Part shown: positions 1-7,301 of the stretch, one piece after another
Numbering within the stretch: the stretch's first letter is position 1
How the letters are laid out: each line of letters begins with the position of its first letter
NCBI GenBank assembly: GCA_023263235.1
Contig: JALQXE010000135.1
Location: 1-20,667, forward strand
Direction: 5' to 3'
Length of the DNA stretch: 20,667 bases
DNA from: Sediminibacterium sp.
GTDB lineage: Bacteria; Bacteroidota; Bacteroidia; Chitinophagales; Chitinophagaceae
The notes under the pieces: model-generated
Database searches by the model: none
The model's input: only the letters and a program-made list of their open reading frames with translations
Told to the model about the DNA's origin: nothing
Made by a program: the position numbers and the translations under genes

Positions 1-789
1 ATTGTTTTTTGAAACATGTGTAAAAGGTTGCGCTTCAAAATAGGCATTGTATAAATCATAAATAGCGTCCAAACTTAAATCACCGGCTACCACCGAAGTC
101 ACAAAAATACCTCTTGTAAAATCACCTCTCCATGGTACAAAATTTATTTGGGCATGATGGTTGCCTTGTAAACTAGCCAAACTTTCTCCAATTTCATTTA
201 AGTGCTGATGTTGTAAGGTTTTATACGCTTGAATATTATTGGCTCTCCAACTAAAATGACTCGTCGTTGATAAACCTTGGCCCGCACCTGTTGAACCCGT
301 AATGCCTGTTGTATACACTTCCATTAATAATCCTTTTGCTGCCAAAGGCAGCAAACCCAGTTGAATAGCTGTTGCAAAACAACCAGGATTAGCTATATAA
401 TTAGCTTCTTTAATTTTTTCTTTTTGTAATTCAGGCAAGCCATACACAAAATGCTTATCTCCTATTGTAGCAGTTGAAGCCAACCTAAAGTCTTGTGATA
501 AATCTATGATTTTTACGCCTGCTTTAATTTCATTTGTAGTTAAAAACTTTTTAGCATCTCCATGGCCTACACATAAAAACAGTACATCTATATTTTGATC
601 TAATTCCGACACAAATTTTAAATGGGTGTCGCCTACTAAGTCGGCATGTACTTTACTAACCAATTCGCCAGCACTACTGGTACTGTGCACAAAAGCAATA
701 TCTACATTTGGATGACGCAACAATACACGCAGTAGTTCACCACCTGTGTAACCTGCACCTCCAATAATTCCAACATTTACCTTTTGCAT
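1..789 (-). CDS. argC: N-acetyl-gamma-glutamyl-phosphate reductase, C-terminus cut by window edge
   Basis: NADPH-dependent reductase making N-acyl-glutamate semialdehyde, the third step from glutamate towards ornithine and arginine, in the cytoplasm. The ATG is the reverse complement of 787-789, and 263 codons are open to the left edge without a stop, so the C-terminus lies outside the window. The N-terminus has a Rossmann nucleotide-binding loop (GIIGGAGYTGGELLR, residues about 8-22). The catalytic cysteine sits in the family signature NPGCFATA, encoded near 375-395. Further in are GSTGAGQGLS and a conserved histidine segment (QHQHLNEI). It is the third gene of the cluster, 17 bp after the argG stop, so almost certainly cotranscribed. 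In Bacteroidetes the substrate may be the succinylated rather than the acetylated intermediate, which cannot be told from this sequence. Confidence 0.95.
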   Translation of the reverse strand, partial: MQKVNVGIIGGAGYTGGELLRVLLRHPNVDIAFVHSTSSAGELVSKVHADLVGDTHLKFVSELDQNIDVLFLCVGHGDAKKFLTTNEIKAGVKIIDLSQDFRLASTATIGDKHFVYGLPELQKEKIKEANYIANPGCFATAIQLGLLPLAAKGLLMEVYTTGITGSTGAGQGLSTTSHFSWRANNIQAYKTLQHQHLNEIGESLASLQGNHHAQINFVPWRGDFTRGIFVTSVVAGDLSLDAIYDLYNAYFEAQPFTHVSKNN

Positions 790-806
790 CACAAATAATT
801 TATAGT

Positions 807-2006
807 TTATTTTTTATTTGATTCTTTCACGTTGTGAAAAATACTGGTTTGATTACCAAATATTTTGGTAAATCCTCTTACATCTGCACCAGTAAATCCT
901 GTATTCATTTCACCATACTTTCCAAACTTAGCACTCATCAAATCATTGTCGGATTCAATCCCTAAAATCTGGAAATGGTATGGATTCAATTGTACAAAAA
1001 CATCTCCTGTTACCTGCTCTTGTGAATTGGTTAAATATGCTTCAATGTCGCGCATTACAGGATCTAATATTTGCCCCTCATGCAACCAATTTCCGTAAAA
1101 CGATGCCAACTGATCTTTCCATGACAATTGCCACTTAGTTAATACATGCTTTTCTAATGCATGGTGTGCTTTTAAAATTACCATCGGTGCTGCAGCTTCA
1201 AAACCAACTCGTCCTTTAATACCTATAATTGTATCACCCACATGAATATCTCTACCAATTCCATATGCACCCGCAATTGATTGGATATATTGAATAGCTT
1301 CTGTAGGATGTGTAAATGCTTGACCATTTACTTTTTTAATTTCTCCTTTTTCAAAACTTATAACCATTTCTTCCGTTGCACCTTGCTTGGTCATTTGTGT
1401 TGGCCAAGCAGATTCAGGTAACATTCCTTTTGAATGTAAAGTCTCTTTACCACCAACACTTGTACCCCACAATCCTTTATTAATAGAATAGGCTGCTTTT
1501 TCGAAATTCATTTGAACACCCTTGCCTTTTAAATATTCAATCTCCGCCTCTCTACTTAATTGTAAATCGCGAATGGGTGTTAAAATTTCAACACCCGGAA
1601 TCATGATTTGAAAAATCATATCAAAACGCACTTGATCATTACCCGCTCCTGTACTTCCATGCGCCACCAACTTAGCGCCAACTTTTTTTACATGATCTGC
1701 AATATGCAAAGCTTGACTTAAACGTTCTGCGCTTACGCTTAAAGGATAGGTATTATTTTTTAAGACATTTCCATACACTAAGTATTTAATAATACTATCG
1801 TAATAACCTTTTACAGCATTCACTGTAGTATGTGTTTTTACACCTAATGTATACGCATGTGACTCTATTTTTTTTAACTCTTCTTCGCTAAAGCCTCCAG
1901 TGTTCACAATAACACTATGTACTTCTAATCCTTTATCCTCAGTTAAATATTTTACACAAAAGGTGGTGTCCAATCCACCGCTAAATCCTAAAACTACTTT
2001 CTCCAT
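807..2006 (-). CDS. argG: argininosuccinate synthase
   Basis: Ligates citrulline and aspartate with ATP to give argininosuccinate, the penultimate step of arginine synthesis. The 399-residue length is normal for the family. The PP-loop ATP-binding signature is near the N-terminus (FSGGLDTTF, residues 8-16), and the second substrate/ATP motif GSTGAGNDQVRFD lies in the middle third. The ATG at 2004-2006 is well placed: it is only 5 bp after the stop of the upstream GNAT gene, and argC follows 17 bp downstream, so translation is probably coupled. No defects are visible. The placement before argC and after a GNAT gene matches the arginine operon order I recall from Bacteroides and relatives. Confidence 0.96.
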   Translation of the reverse strand: MEKVVLGFSGGLDTTFCVKYLTEDKGLEVHSVIVNTGGFSEEELKKIESHAYTLGVKTHTTVNAVKGYYDSIIKYLVYGNVLKNNTYPLSVSAERLSQALHIADHVKKVGAKLVAHGSTGAGNDQVRFDMIFQIMIPGVEILTPIRDLQLSREAEIEYLKGKGVQMNFEKAAYSINKGLWGTSVGGKETLHSKGMLPESAWPTQMTKQGATEEMVISFEKGEIKKVNGQAFTHPTEAIQYIQSIAGAYGIGRDIHVGDTIIGIKGRVGFEAAAPMVILKAHHALEKHVLTKWQLSWKDQLASFYGNWLHEGQILDPVMRDIEAYLTNSQEQVTGDVFVQLNPYHFQILGIESDNDLMSAKFGKYGEMNTGFTGADVRGFTKIFGNQTSIFHNVKESNKK

Positions 2007-2011
2007 CTTAT

Positions 2012-2659
2012 TTATTTTTTTATCAACCAGTTTAATAATTTACTTTGTTTTATTTTCATAAAACGTTCATATAATTTAGAATTATTTTTAAAATCATTCG
2101 CAGTCTGCTCTGGTGTATGTGGCCCTTTGGGTTCGTATAGCATAGCAGTACACATACAGTTCTTACGATCCTTGCTCATGAGAATTTCATAGTTCACACA
2201 ACTTTTACAACCTGCCCAAAATTCTTCGTCATCGGTTAATTCACTATAAGTAACTGGCTCATAACCCAACTCACTATTAATTTTCATTACTGCTAATCCG
2301 GTAGTTAATCCAAATAATTTTGCACTTGGATATTTTTCTCTAGACAATTGAAAAATAGTTTGCTTTATTTTTTTAGCAATCCCACTTTTTCTAAACGCAG
2401 GGGAAACGATTAATCCACTATTGGCTACAAACTGTCCATGTTGCCATGCTTCTATATAACAGAACCCTACCCAAGTTCCATCCTGGGTATGTGCGATTAC
2501 CGACTTACCCTCCTCAATTTTTTTTGCAACGTACGCTGGGGTACGTTTAGCAATACCCGTTCCCCTTGCTTTCGCTGAGGAAGCCATCTCATCAGTGATG
2601 GAAGTAGAATAATGAACATCGCCACTATGGGCTACACGAACTATAATTTGCTGTTCCAA
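2012..2659 (-). CDS. GNAT-fold acyltransferase heading the arg operon, probable N-acylglutamate synthase
   Basis: 215-residue GNAT-fold protein, first gene of the arginine operon. The acyl-CoA pyrophosphate loop is visible as SGLIVSPAFRKSGIAKKI (residues 81-98, with the R-x-x-G-x-A core at 90-95). A conserved-looking ARGTGIAKR segment lies at 31-39. The C-terminal third carries four cysteines in two pairs (C151, C154, C168, C170), which could bind a metal. The context implies the first arginine step, acylation of glutamate, since no classical argA or argJ is present in the window. I recall a homologous B. thetaiotaomicron gene (BT3761) being implicated genetically in this step, but cannot check it here. 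The start is a TTG at 2657-2659. An in-frame TGA lies two codons upstream, and the next in-frame ATG (residue 25) would remove the first strand of the fold, so TTG is preferred. Function is inferred from fold and context. Confidence 0.85.
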   Translation of the reverse strand: MEQQIIVRVAHSGDVHYSTSITDEMASSAKARGTGIAKRTPAYVAKKIEEGKSVIAHTQDGTWVGFCYIEAWQHGQFVANSGLIVSPAFRKSGIAKKIKQTIFQLSREKYPSAKLFGLTTGLAVMKINSELGYEPVTYSELTDDEEFWAGCKSCVNYEILMSKDRKNCMCTAMLYEPKGPHTPEQTANDFKNNSKLYERFMKIKQSKLLNWLIKK

Positions 2660-2710
2660 GGATCAATAAAATTTAAAAAAATGACACTTCTGGCGTTTCT
2701 AGAAAATTTC

Positions 2711-2871
2711 GGGGTTTTTTCCACTGATAGGGGCAAGTGCCAATTGCTCGTCCTATCAGAATCCACGTCGCGGTGAAAATCTAACCGCAAGCGGCAACCT
2801 GATGGGGCTGTTCAATACAAGGACCTGTGCAAAATTTGCACGCGTTGATAAAATATGTAGTTGGTCCTTTT
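2711..2871. ncRNA. candidate structured RNA or leader, family unknown
   Basis: Clustered perfect inverted repeats. CTGATAGG at 2724-2731 pairs with CCTATCAG at 2752-2759 around a 20-nt loop that itself holds GCAA/TTGC (2733-2736, 2744-2747). GCGGT at 2770-2774 pairs with ACCGC at 2784-2788, in competition with CCGC-AA-GCGG at 2785-2794. AAGGACC at 2819-2825 pairs with GGTCCTT at 2863-2869, enclosing GTGCAAA-A-TTTGCAC (2827-2841), and is followed by a T-run like a plus-strand terminator. The arm CCTATCAG can alternatively pair with CTGATGGG at 2799-2806. That pairing uses a G-U wobble on plus-strand RNA but a C-A mismatch on minus-strand RNA, a weak hint that the plus strand is transcribed. 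If read on the minus strand it would be the arg operon leader. It matches no riboswitch or ncRNA I know. No start or end is supported; the limits given are those of the repeats. Confidence 0.4.
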
Positions 2872-2929
2872 TCATTAATAATTTCCTTTGATAGGATTTG
2901 GACTGTAAAAGTATTAAATAATTAAACAA

Positions 2930-2951
2930 ATATGGCCCATATAGCGCTATA
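2930..2951. promoter_or_regulatory. two overlapping palindromes, possible operator
   Basis: ATATGG-C-CCATAT (2930-2942) overlaps the perfect 12-bp palindrome TATAGCGCTATA (2940-2951). Dyad symmetry this tight in a divergent intergenic region suggests a protein-binding site for the arg operon, the lipoprotein gene or both. No regulator for it is present in the window. Confidence 0.3.
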
Positions 2952-3065
2952 ATTTGACTCAGATGTTCTTAAAAGGCCTGATTTAGGGCTAAAATAATAG
3001 TTGTTAGTTTTATTTTGCCCCTGGGTAAACGTAATTTTGTTGGAATTAATCAAATAATAGACACC

Positions 3066-3392
3066 ATGAAAAAAACTATTGGACTTATTTGCATATGCAG
3101 CACATTTTTGATGACAGCTTGTGGCAATGAGGAAGTTGTAAAAAAAGAAGAACCAATAAAAATGGAAGCAAACGCTGAAAAAACGTATCCTGCATCCTTA
3201 GTAAATAATAAAAAAGATCCTAGCTGTGGCATGCCCGTAACTGCTGGCATAAGTGATACAGCGCATTATGAAAAATACATTTTAGGGTTTTGCTCTGAGG
3301 AATGTAAAAAAGCAACATTGGATAGTTTACAAAAAAATCCAAAATCAGTTTTAGCGGCTGCTGAAATAAACAGTTCGGCAACCAATAAATAA
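3066..3392 (+). CDS. small YHS-domain lipoprotein
   Basis: 108-residue secreted lipoprotein. Residues 1-18 are a lipoprotein signal peptide with lipobox LMTA-C and the lipidated cysteine at C19. A charged linker (20-50) follows, then a YHS-type domain (about 51-95) with DPSCGMPV (C54, G55, M56) and FCSEEC (C76, C80). YHS domains occur in copper and other heavy-metal proteins, and three cysteines plus a methionine are compatible with metal binding. It is probably membrane-anchored in the periplasm or at the outer membrane. The ATG at 3066 is chosen because it puts the signal peptide at the N-terminus. An in-frame TTG at 3015 would add 17 residues before it and is unlikely. The gene stands alone, convergent with the helicase gene. 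The specific role and metal are unknown. Confidence 0.85.
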   Translation: MKKTIGLICICSTFLMTACGNEEVVKKEEPIKMEANAEKTYPASLVNNKKDPSCGMPVTAGISDTAHYEKYILGFCSEECKKATLDSLQKNPKSVLAAAEINSSATNK

Positions 3393-3402
3393 TTACGAAT
3401 AA

Positions 3403-3455
3403 ATAAATAAGTGAGGGCCTAAAAATTGAAAGGGTTTCTGGAGCTCATTATTTAT
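3403..3455. terminator. possible bidirectional terminator between convergent genes
   Basis: ATAAATAAGTGAG (3403-3415) pairs with CTCATTATTTAT (3444-3455) apart from one bulged base, with a 28-nt loop. It is AT-rich and long-looped, hence weak. It sits between the lipoprotein stop and the helicase stop. Confidence 0.3.
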
Positions 3456-3456
3456 C

Positions 3457-6400
3457 TTAACTAAATAAGTAAGCAATATCATCTTTGGTTAAGGACTTAA
3501 CAAATCCTTCTTCATCGGAAATTAACTCCTTGGCCAAAGATCTTTTTCGGTCCTGTAGTTTTAATATTTTATCCTCAACCGTGTCGGTACATATCATACG
3601 ATATGCAAATATATTTTTAGTTTGACCTATACGATGAGTTCTATCTATAGCTTGCTGTTCTACTGCTGGATTCCACCAGGGATCAACTATATAAACGTAA
3701 TCAGCAGCAGTTAAATTAAGTCCTACTCCACCTGCTTTTAAAGAAATTAAGAATACTCTACAGTTAGCATCATTTTGAAAACGCTCAATTGCTTTTTCTC
3801 TTTCTTGTATGGTACTACCTCCGTCAAAATACTCATAATCAATGCCCAACTTGGTAAGCTGCTCTTTAATTAAGCTCAACATACCCAAAAATTGAGAAAA
3901 CACTAAAGCTTTATGATCACCAATGTTTTCGGCTATTTCACGCGTTAGCTCTTCTAATTTAACTGATTCATTTGGATACGCTTCGTCTTTGATAATGGCT
4001 GGACTATCACAAATTTGACGCAATTTCATTAAACCTTGTAAGATAGATAATTGTGATTTTTGAATTCCTTTTTCTTCAACCATGCCAATTAATTTATCAC
4101 GATAATCATTCCTGTAAGCTTCATAAATTTTTCTTTGTGCATCTCCCATTTCACAATACAAAACCATTTCTTGTTTTTCTGGCAAATCTTTTGCTACCTG
4201 CTCTTTGGTTCTGCGTAATATAAAAGGGAAAACAAATTTTCTTAGGTGCTCTTTCTGTTCTTTTTCATCAAATTTGTCAATTGGCATTGAGAAATTATGT
4301 TTGAAATATTCTACAGTACCTAACATACCTGGATTTAAGAAATTCATTTGAGCATAAATATCAAATGTGTTGTTTTGTAATGGCGTACCACTTAAACACA
4401 ATTTGTTGGTTGCCTGCAATAAGCAAGCTGCTTTTGTTACTTTGCTTGAAGGATTTTTTATGGCTTGGCTTTCATCCAAAATCACATAATCAAATTTTAC
4501 TTCAGCAAACATTTTAATATCACTTCTTAAGGTACCATATGTTGTAATAATAACTTCAACAGGATCCTTAAATAACTGAGATTTGCTTCTTGTACCGCCA
4601 TGGTGAATTTGAAAACTCAAACTTGGGGTAAACTTTTTTAATTCATTCTGCCAGTTATATAAAAGAGTTGTTGGGCATACCACCAATGCCAACAACTTCC
4701 CATTTTTTTCTTTTAAATGTTGTAGAAAAGAGAGGGTTTGAATGGTTTTTCCCAATCCCATATCATCCGCTAAAATTCCACCCCATTGTACATCATGTAA
4801 GTAATTCAACCACTGAAATCCACTCACCTGATAGGGCCTTAAAATGGGGCTTAAGTGTTCAGGTGGAGGAATATCTGCTATTGAATATTTCTCTCTTATT
4901 TTTTCAAACTTTTCTTCTAATTTAAATACCAACTCTTCCTCATCTCTTTGTTCATATAGTTCATCAATGATAGAGAAATGATATTTACTTAACTTAAGAT
5001 TATCAACCTTCCCTTCTCCCACTTTAAACAATAATGAATATTTGTTCAACCACTTTTCTGGAAGCACCCCTAAACTTCCATCCTTCAATTCTACATATTG
5101 TTGCTTATTAGACAACATATTTTTAATATCCTGAACCGATACTTTTTGATCCCCAAACGAAATTTCTACTTTAGCGTCAAACCAGTCGGTGTTACTACTA
5201 ATATATAATTTGGTGGTGGGCTTTGCAGTGTTAAACTTAAATTGCTTTAAGTTATCAGATCCATATAAAGGGATTTGTTTTTCTTTTAATGTATCTACAA
5301 ACAAGAAAAACCAATTATTTTTTAATACTTCAGCCCCTTTTAAAGCTAGTATATTCCCTTCATTGGGTCTTATAAATCCAGAATGCAATTGCTCTATAAT
5401 ACCTATTAGGCCTCGTTCTGCAGCCAAATCTCTTTCTAAAATAAAAATCTTATCCCCTTCTTGGTGAATAACCGAAGGGCCATCGGCACTTGTAACTACA
5501 ATATCCTTATATAAATAGATAGGCTCAAACAATAAATAATCTCTATCTTCTTTTAATAGTATTTGTAACTGCGGTTTTACACCTCTTAATTTTTCTTGTT
5601 TTACATTTCCTAATTCTACAACATAAGATTTAGAGAGCGGCAATAAGGTAGATTGTAGGTAAGCAGGCCAATTTTCTAAATCAATCTCATTGAAGCCGGT
5701 TGGCATAAATTTTTCAACCCATTGTAAATCCTCTTTTTGTTTCCAAACAAAAAATTGATGATGGTACTGGAAAATAAAGTGTGATTTGGCATGGTTATCT
5801 TCTAATGAAATTTTACCCTCTGGTAAATTCACTTGTGCATAAATAATATAACTATTTACCTCCTTCTCCACTCTAAAACTAGGCTGAATATCATTAAATA
5901 CCAGTTCCGCTTTTTGCAAATTAGCAGTTGTAAATGGCTTGTTATTGGGCAAATGAAAATTAAATGGGTGCTCTGAAATATCTCTCCATAACTTTTGCAG
6001 TTTAGGATGCATGTATTCCTGAATATGCTCCTTGGTCTCGTCTGGCAAATTGGTTTCATCTGCATGCAGGATGGTGTCCCAAATACCCATGAAAGGAGAA
6101 TTCTTATTCAAATATTTAGTAAGCTCTGTTGACTGAAGCTTTCTTACAATTTGTACTAAATTTTTATCCTCTTCCTTCATCTCTTCCGTAATCATAAATT
6201 TAGGTAAATCTACCTTCTCTACTTTGCCAACAAAAGCAGTACCCTCTTCATTTACCTCCCCCTTAATTACATTCAATGTTAAATAAGGATAAGCCTCTGT
6301 ATTTTGCTGAATAACCAAACCAAATCGTTCAATAGTTCTGGCAATTTTTGCATCTCCATTTGAATCCTGACGCTCTATATCCCAATCATTGGACTTAGGA

Positions 6401-7227
6401 ATTTTTCTTGTAGCAGTAGTTGTTGTTCCTCCATTTATTCTTTGAATTCGAGGGTCTAACACTTTTAAAAATGGCTTACCATCCTGATAAGTAAATTCAA
6501 ATTTATCGTCTATATAGTCGTCTAAACTATAGCCATATAAGGCCAATAATTTATTTTTTTCTCTATCCCAATTGCGAATGGTATCAAAATAATCGGCTCC
6601 TTTTAATTGAAACAATTGTAATAACAATACCGTTTTATGCAAACACAATGGATATTCAGTTTCTGATAAACAATCACAAGAAGTATCAAAAAAACGTTCT
6701 TCATTTTTTTGTACAATTAAGTGAAACGTTTTTCCATTTTCATCCAATTCGGCAACAACTTTTTCGTTAGCGCTTTCAATAATGTGAGGACGATTAGATT
6801 TAAGTGTGGTTTCTGCTTTTTCAAATATTGTTTTTGAACAAAGCATGCGTATCATTTTTAAATCCAAATTCTTCGTACGCAACTGTGTATGGGTGGTTAC
6901 ATAAGAGGTTTGCTTATAATCCAATAAATTTTTGTCTAACAAGTCTTGAACAAACAATAAAGCAGCAGCTTTATGTCTACATACCTCCGACAAATTATAA
7001 GGACAACCACATCTTAATGAAAGGGTAGATGGATTTTTAAAATTTTCGATGGTTACTTTATAATAAGTACTATAACCATCATCTTTTACGCGACAATGTA
7101 TGCTACCTAATAAAGGATCAAACTTTACCAATTCGATATTCTTTAGCGCAAAAATCTTTTTTCCACGCCTAATTACCTCCTCGGTGCCGTAGCTATAAAT
7201 GTGTTTTACTAAGTAGGGTAATGCCAT
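3457..7227 (-). CDS. SNF2/RapA-like DEAD/DEAH-box helicase with two SWIM-type zinc-finger motifs
   Basis: 1256-residue superfamily 2 ATPase/translocase of the SNF2 family, acting on DNA or nucleoprotein. The N-terminus has a SWIM-type zinc motif CxC...CxH (C73, C75, C83, H85) and a second CxC...CxH set (C184, C186, C195, H197). A long divergent middle region follows (about 200-780). The helicase core fills the C-terminal third: motif I DDMGLGKT near residue 822, motif II DESQ near 919 (a variant of DEAH/DEAQ), motif III LSGTP near 947, and motifs V/VI from GGVGLNL near 1169 through DPWWNP to THRIGQT near 1200. Length and layout fit the SWIM-containing SNF2 proteins common in Bacteroidetes. 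No methyltransferase, nuclease or defence partner lies beside it, so a general chromatin, transcription or repair role is more likely than a defence island. The substrate is unknown. Confidence 0.93.
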   Translation of the reverse strand: MALPYLVKHIYSYGTEEVIRRGKKIFALKNIELVKFDPLLGSIHCRVKDDGYSTYYKVTIENFKNPSTLSLRCGCPYNLSEVCRHKAAALLFVQDLLDKNLLDYKQTSYVTTHTQLRTKNLDLKMIRMLCSKTIFEKAETTLKSNRPHIIESANEKVVAELDENGKTFHLIVQKNEERFFDTSCDCLSETEYPLCLHKTVLLLQLFQLKGADYFDTIRNWDREKNKLLALYGYSLDDYIDDKFEFTYQDGKPFLKVLDPRIQRINGGTTTTATRKIPKSNDWDIERQDSNGDAKIARTIERFGLVIQQNTEAYPYLTLNVIKGEVNEEGTAFVGKVEKVDLPKFMITEEMKEEDKNLVQIVRKLQSTELTKYLNKNSPFMGIWDTILHADETNLPDETKEHIQEYMHPKLQKLWRDISEHPFNFHLPNNKPFTTANLQKAELVFNDIQPSFRVEKEVNSYIIYAQVNLPEGKISLEDNHAKSHFIFQYHHQFFVWKQKEDLQWVEKFMPTGFNEIDLENWPAYLQSTLLPLSKSYVVELGNVKQEKLRGVKPQLQILLKEDRDYLLFEPIYLYKDIVVTSADGPSVIHQEGDKIFILERDLAAERGLIGIIEQLHSGFIRPNEGNILALKGAEVLKNNWFFLFVDTLKEKQIPLYGSDNLKQFKFNTAKPTTKLYISSNTDWFDAKVEISFGDQKVSVQDIKNMLSNKQQYVELKDGSLGVLPEKWLNKYSLLFKVGEGKVDNLKLSKYHFSIIDELYEQRDEEELVFKLEEKFEKIREKYSIADIPPPEHLSPILRPYQVSGFQWLNYLHDVQWGGILADDMGLGKTIQTLSFLQHLKEKNGKLLALVVCPTTLLYNWQNELKKFTPSLSFQIHHGGTRSKSQLFKDPVEVIITTYGTLRSDIKMFAEVKFDYVILDESQAIKNPSSKVTKAACLLQATNKLCLSGTPLQNNTFDIYAQMNFLNPGMLGTVEYFKHNFSMPIDKFDEKEQKEHLRKFVFPFILRRTKEQVAKDLPEKQEMVLYCEMGDAQRKIYEAYRNDYRDKLIGMVEEKGIQKSQLSILQGLMKLRQICDSPAIIKDEAYPNESVKLEELTREIAENIGDHKALVFSQFLGMLSLIKEQLTKLGIDYEYFDGGSTIQEREKAIERFQNDANCRVFLISLKAGGVGLNLTAADYVYIVDPWWNPAVEQQAIDRTHRIGQTKNIFAYRMICTDTVEDKILKLQDRKRSLAKELISDEEGFVKSLTKDDIAYLFS

Positions 7228-7265
7228 AAATTATACAAAATCACCCTTTTGAAAAGGGCAATTTG

Positions 7266-7273
7266 CAAATGTA
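7266..7273 (-). promoter_or_regulatory. TAnnTTTG -7 element upstream of the helicase gene
   Basis: TACATTTG on the minus strand, 38 nt before the helicase ATG, fits the Bacteroidetes -7 consensus. It overlaps the inverted repeat CAAATGT-AC-ACATTTG (7266-7281), and a second inverted repeat CCCTTTT-G-AAAAGGG (7244-7258) would lie in the leader. No -33 TTG is seen at normal spacing. Confidence 0.4.
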
Positions 7274-7301
7274 CACATTTGTGGGCTAATTTTCGATATT
7301 C

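Larger units (their letters stand above)
2660..3065. other. 406-bp gene-free region between the divergent arg operon and the YHS lipoprotein gene
   Basis: No convincing ORF on either strand. It should hold the promoters of the arg operon (minus) and of the lipoprotein gene (plus), but I found no exact TAnnTTTG element in a sensible position for either. What it does hold is secondary-structure potential: several perfect inverted repeats between 2700 and 2870 in locally GC-richer sequence, and overlapping palindromes at 2930-2951. Both are listed separately. Confidence 0.8.

Noticed and set aside
2770..2800. GGTGAAAATC resembling part of the cobalamin riboswitch core
   Set aside because: The preceding GGGAA-type segment and the following B12-box elements are missing, and the neighbouring stems do not fit that fold.
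2779..2806. Possible integron attC site (ATCTAAC fits RYYYAAC)
   Set aside because: No matching GTTRRRY end downstream and no integrase in the window.
3015..3065. Longer lipoprotein starting at TTG 3015
   Set aside because: It would place 17 polar residues before a textbook lipoprotein signal peptide.
4668..5467. Plus-strand ORFs opposite the helicase
   Set aside because: Antisense shadows of the conserved helicase frame with no domain or promoter support.
3457..7227. SNF2 helicase as part of a defence island (DISARM-like or similar)
   Set aside because: No methyltransferase, nuclease or other defence gene on either side; the neighbours are metabolic.
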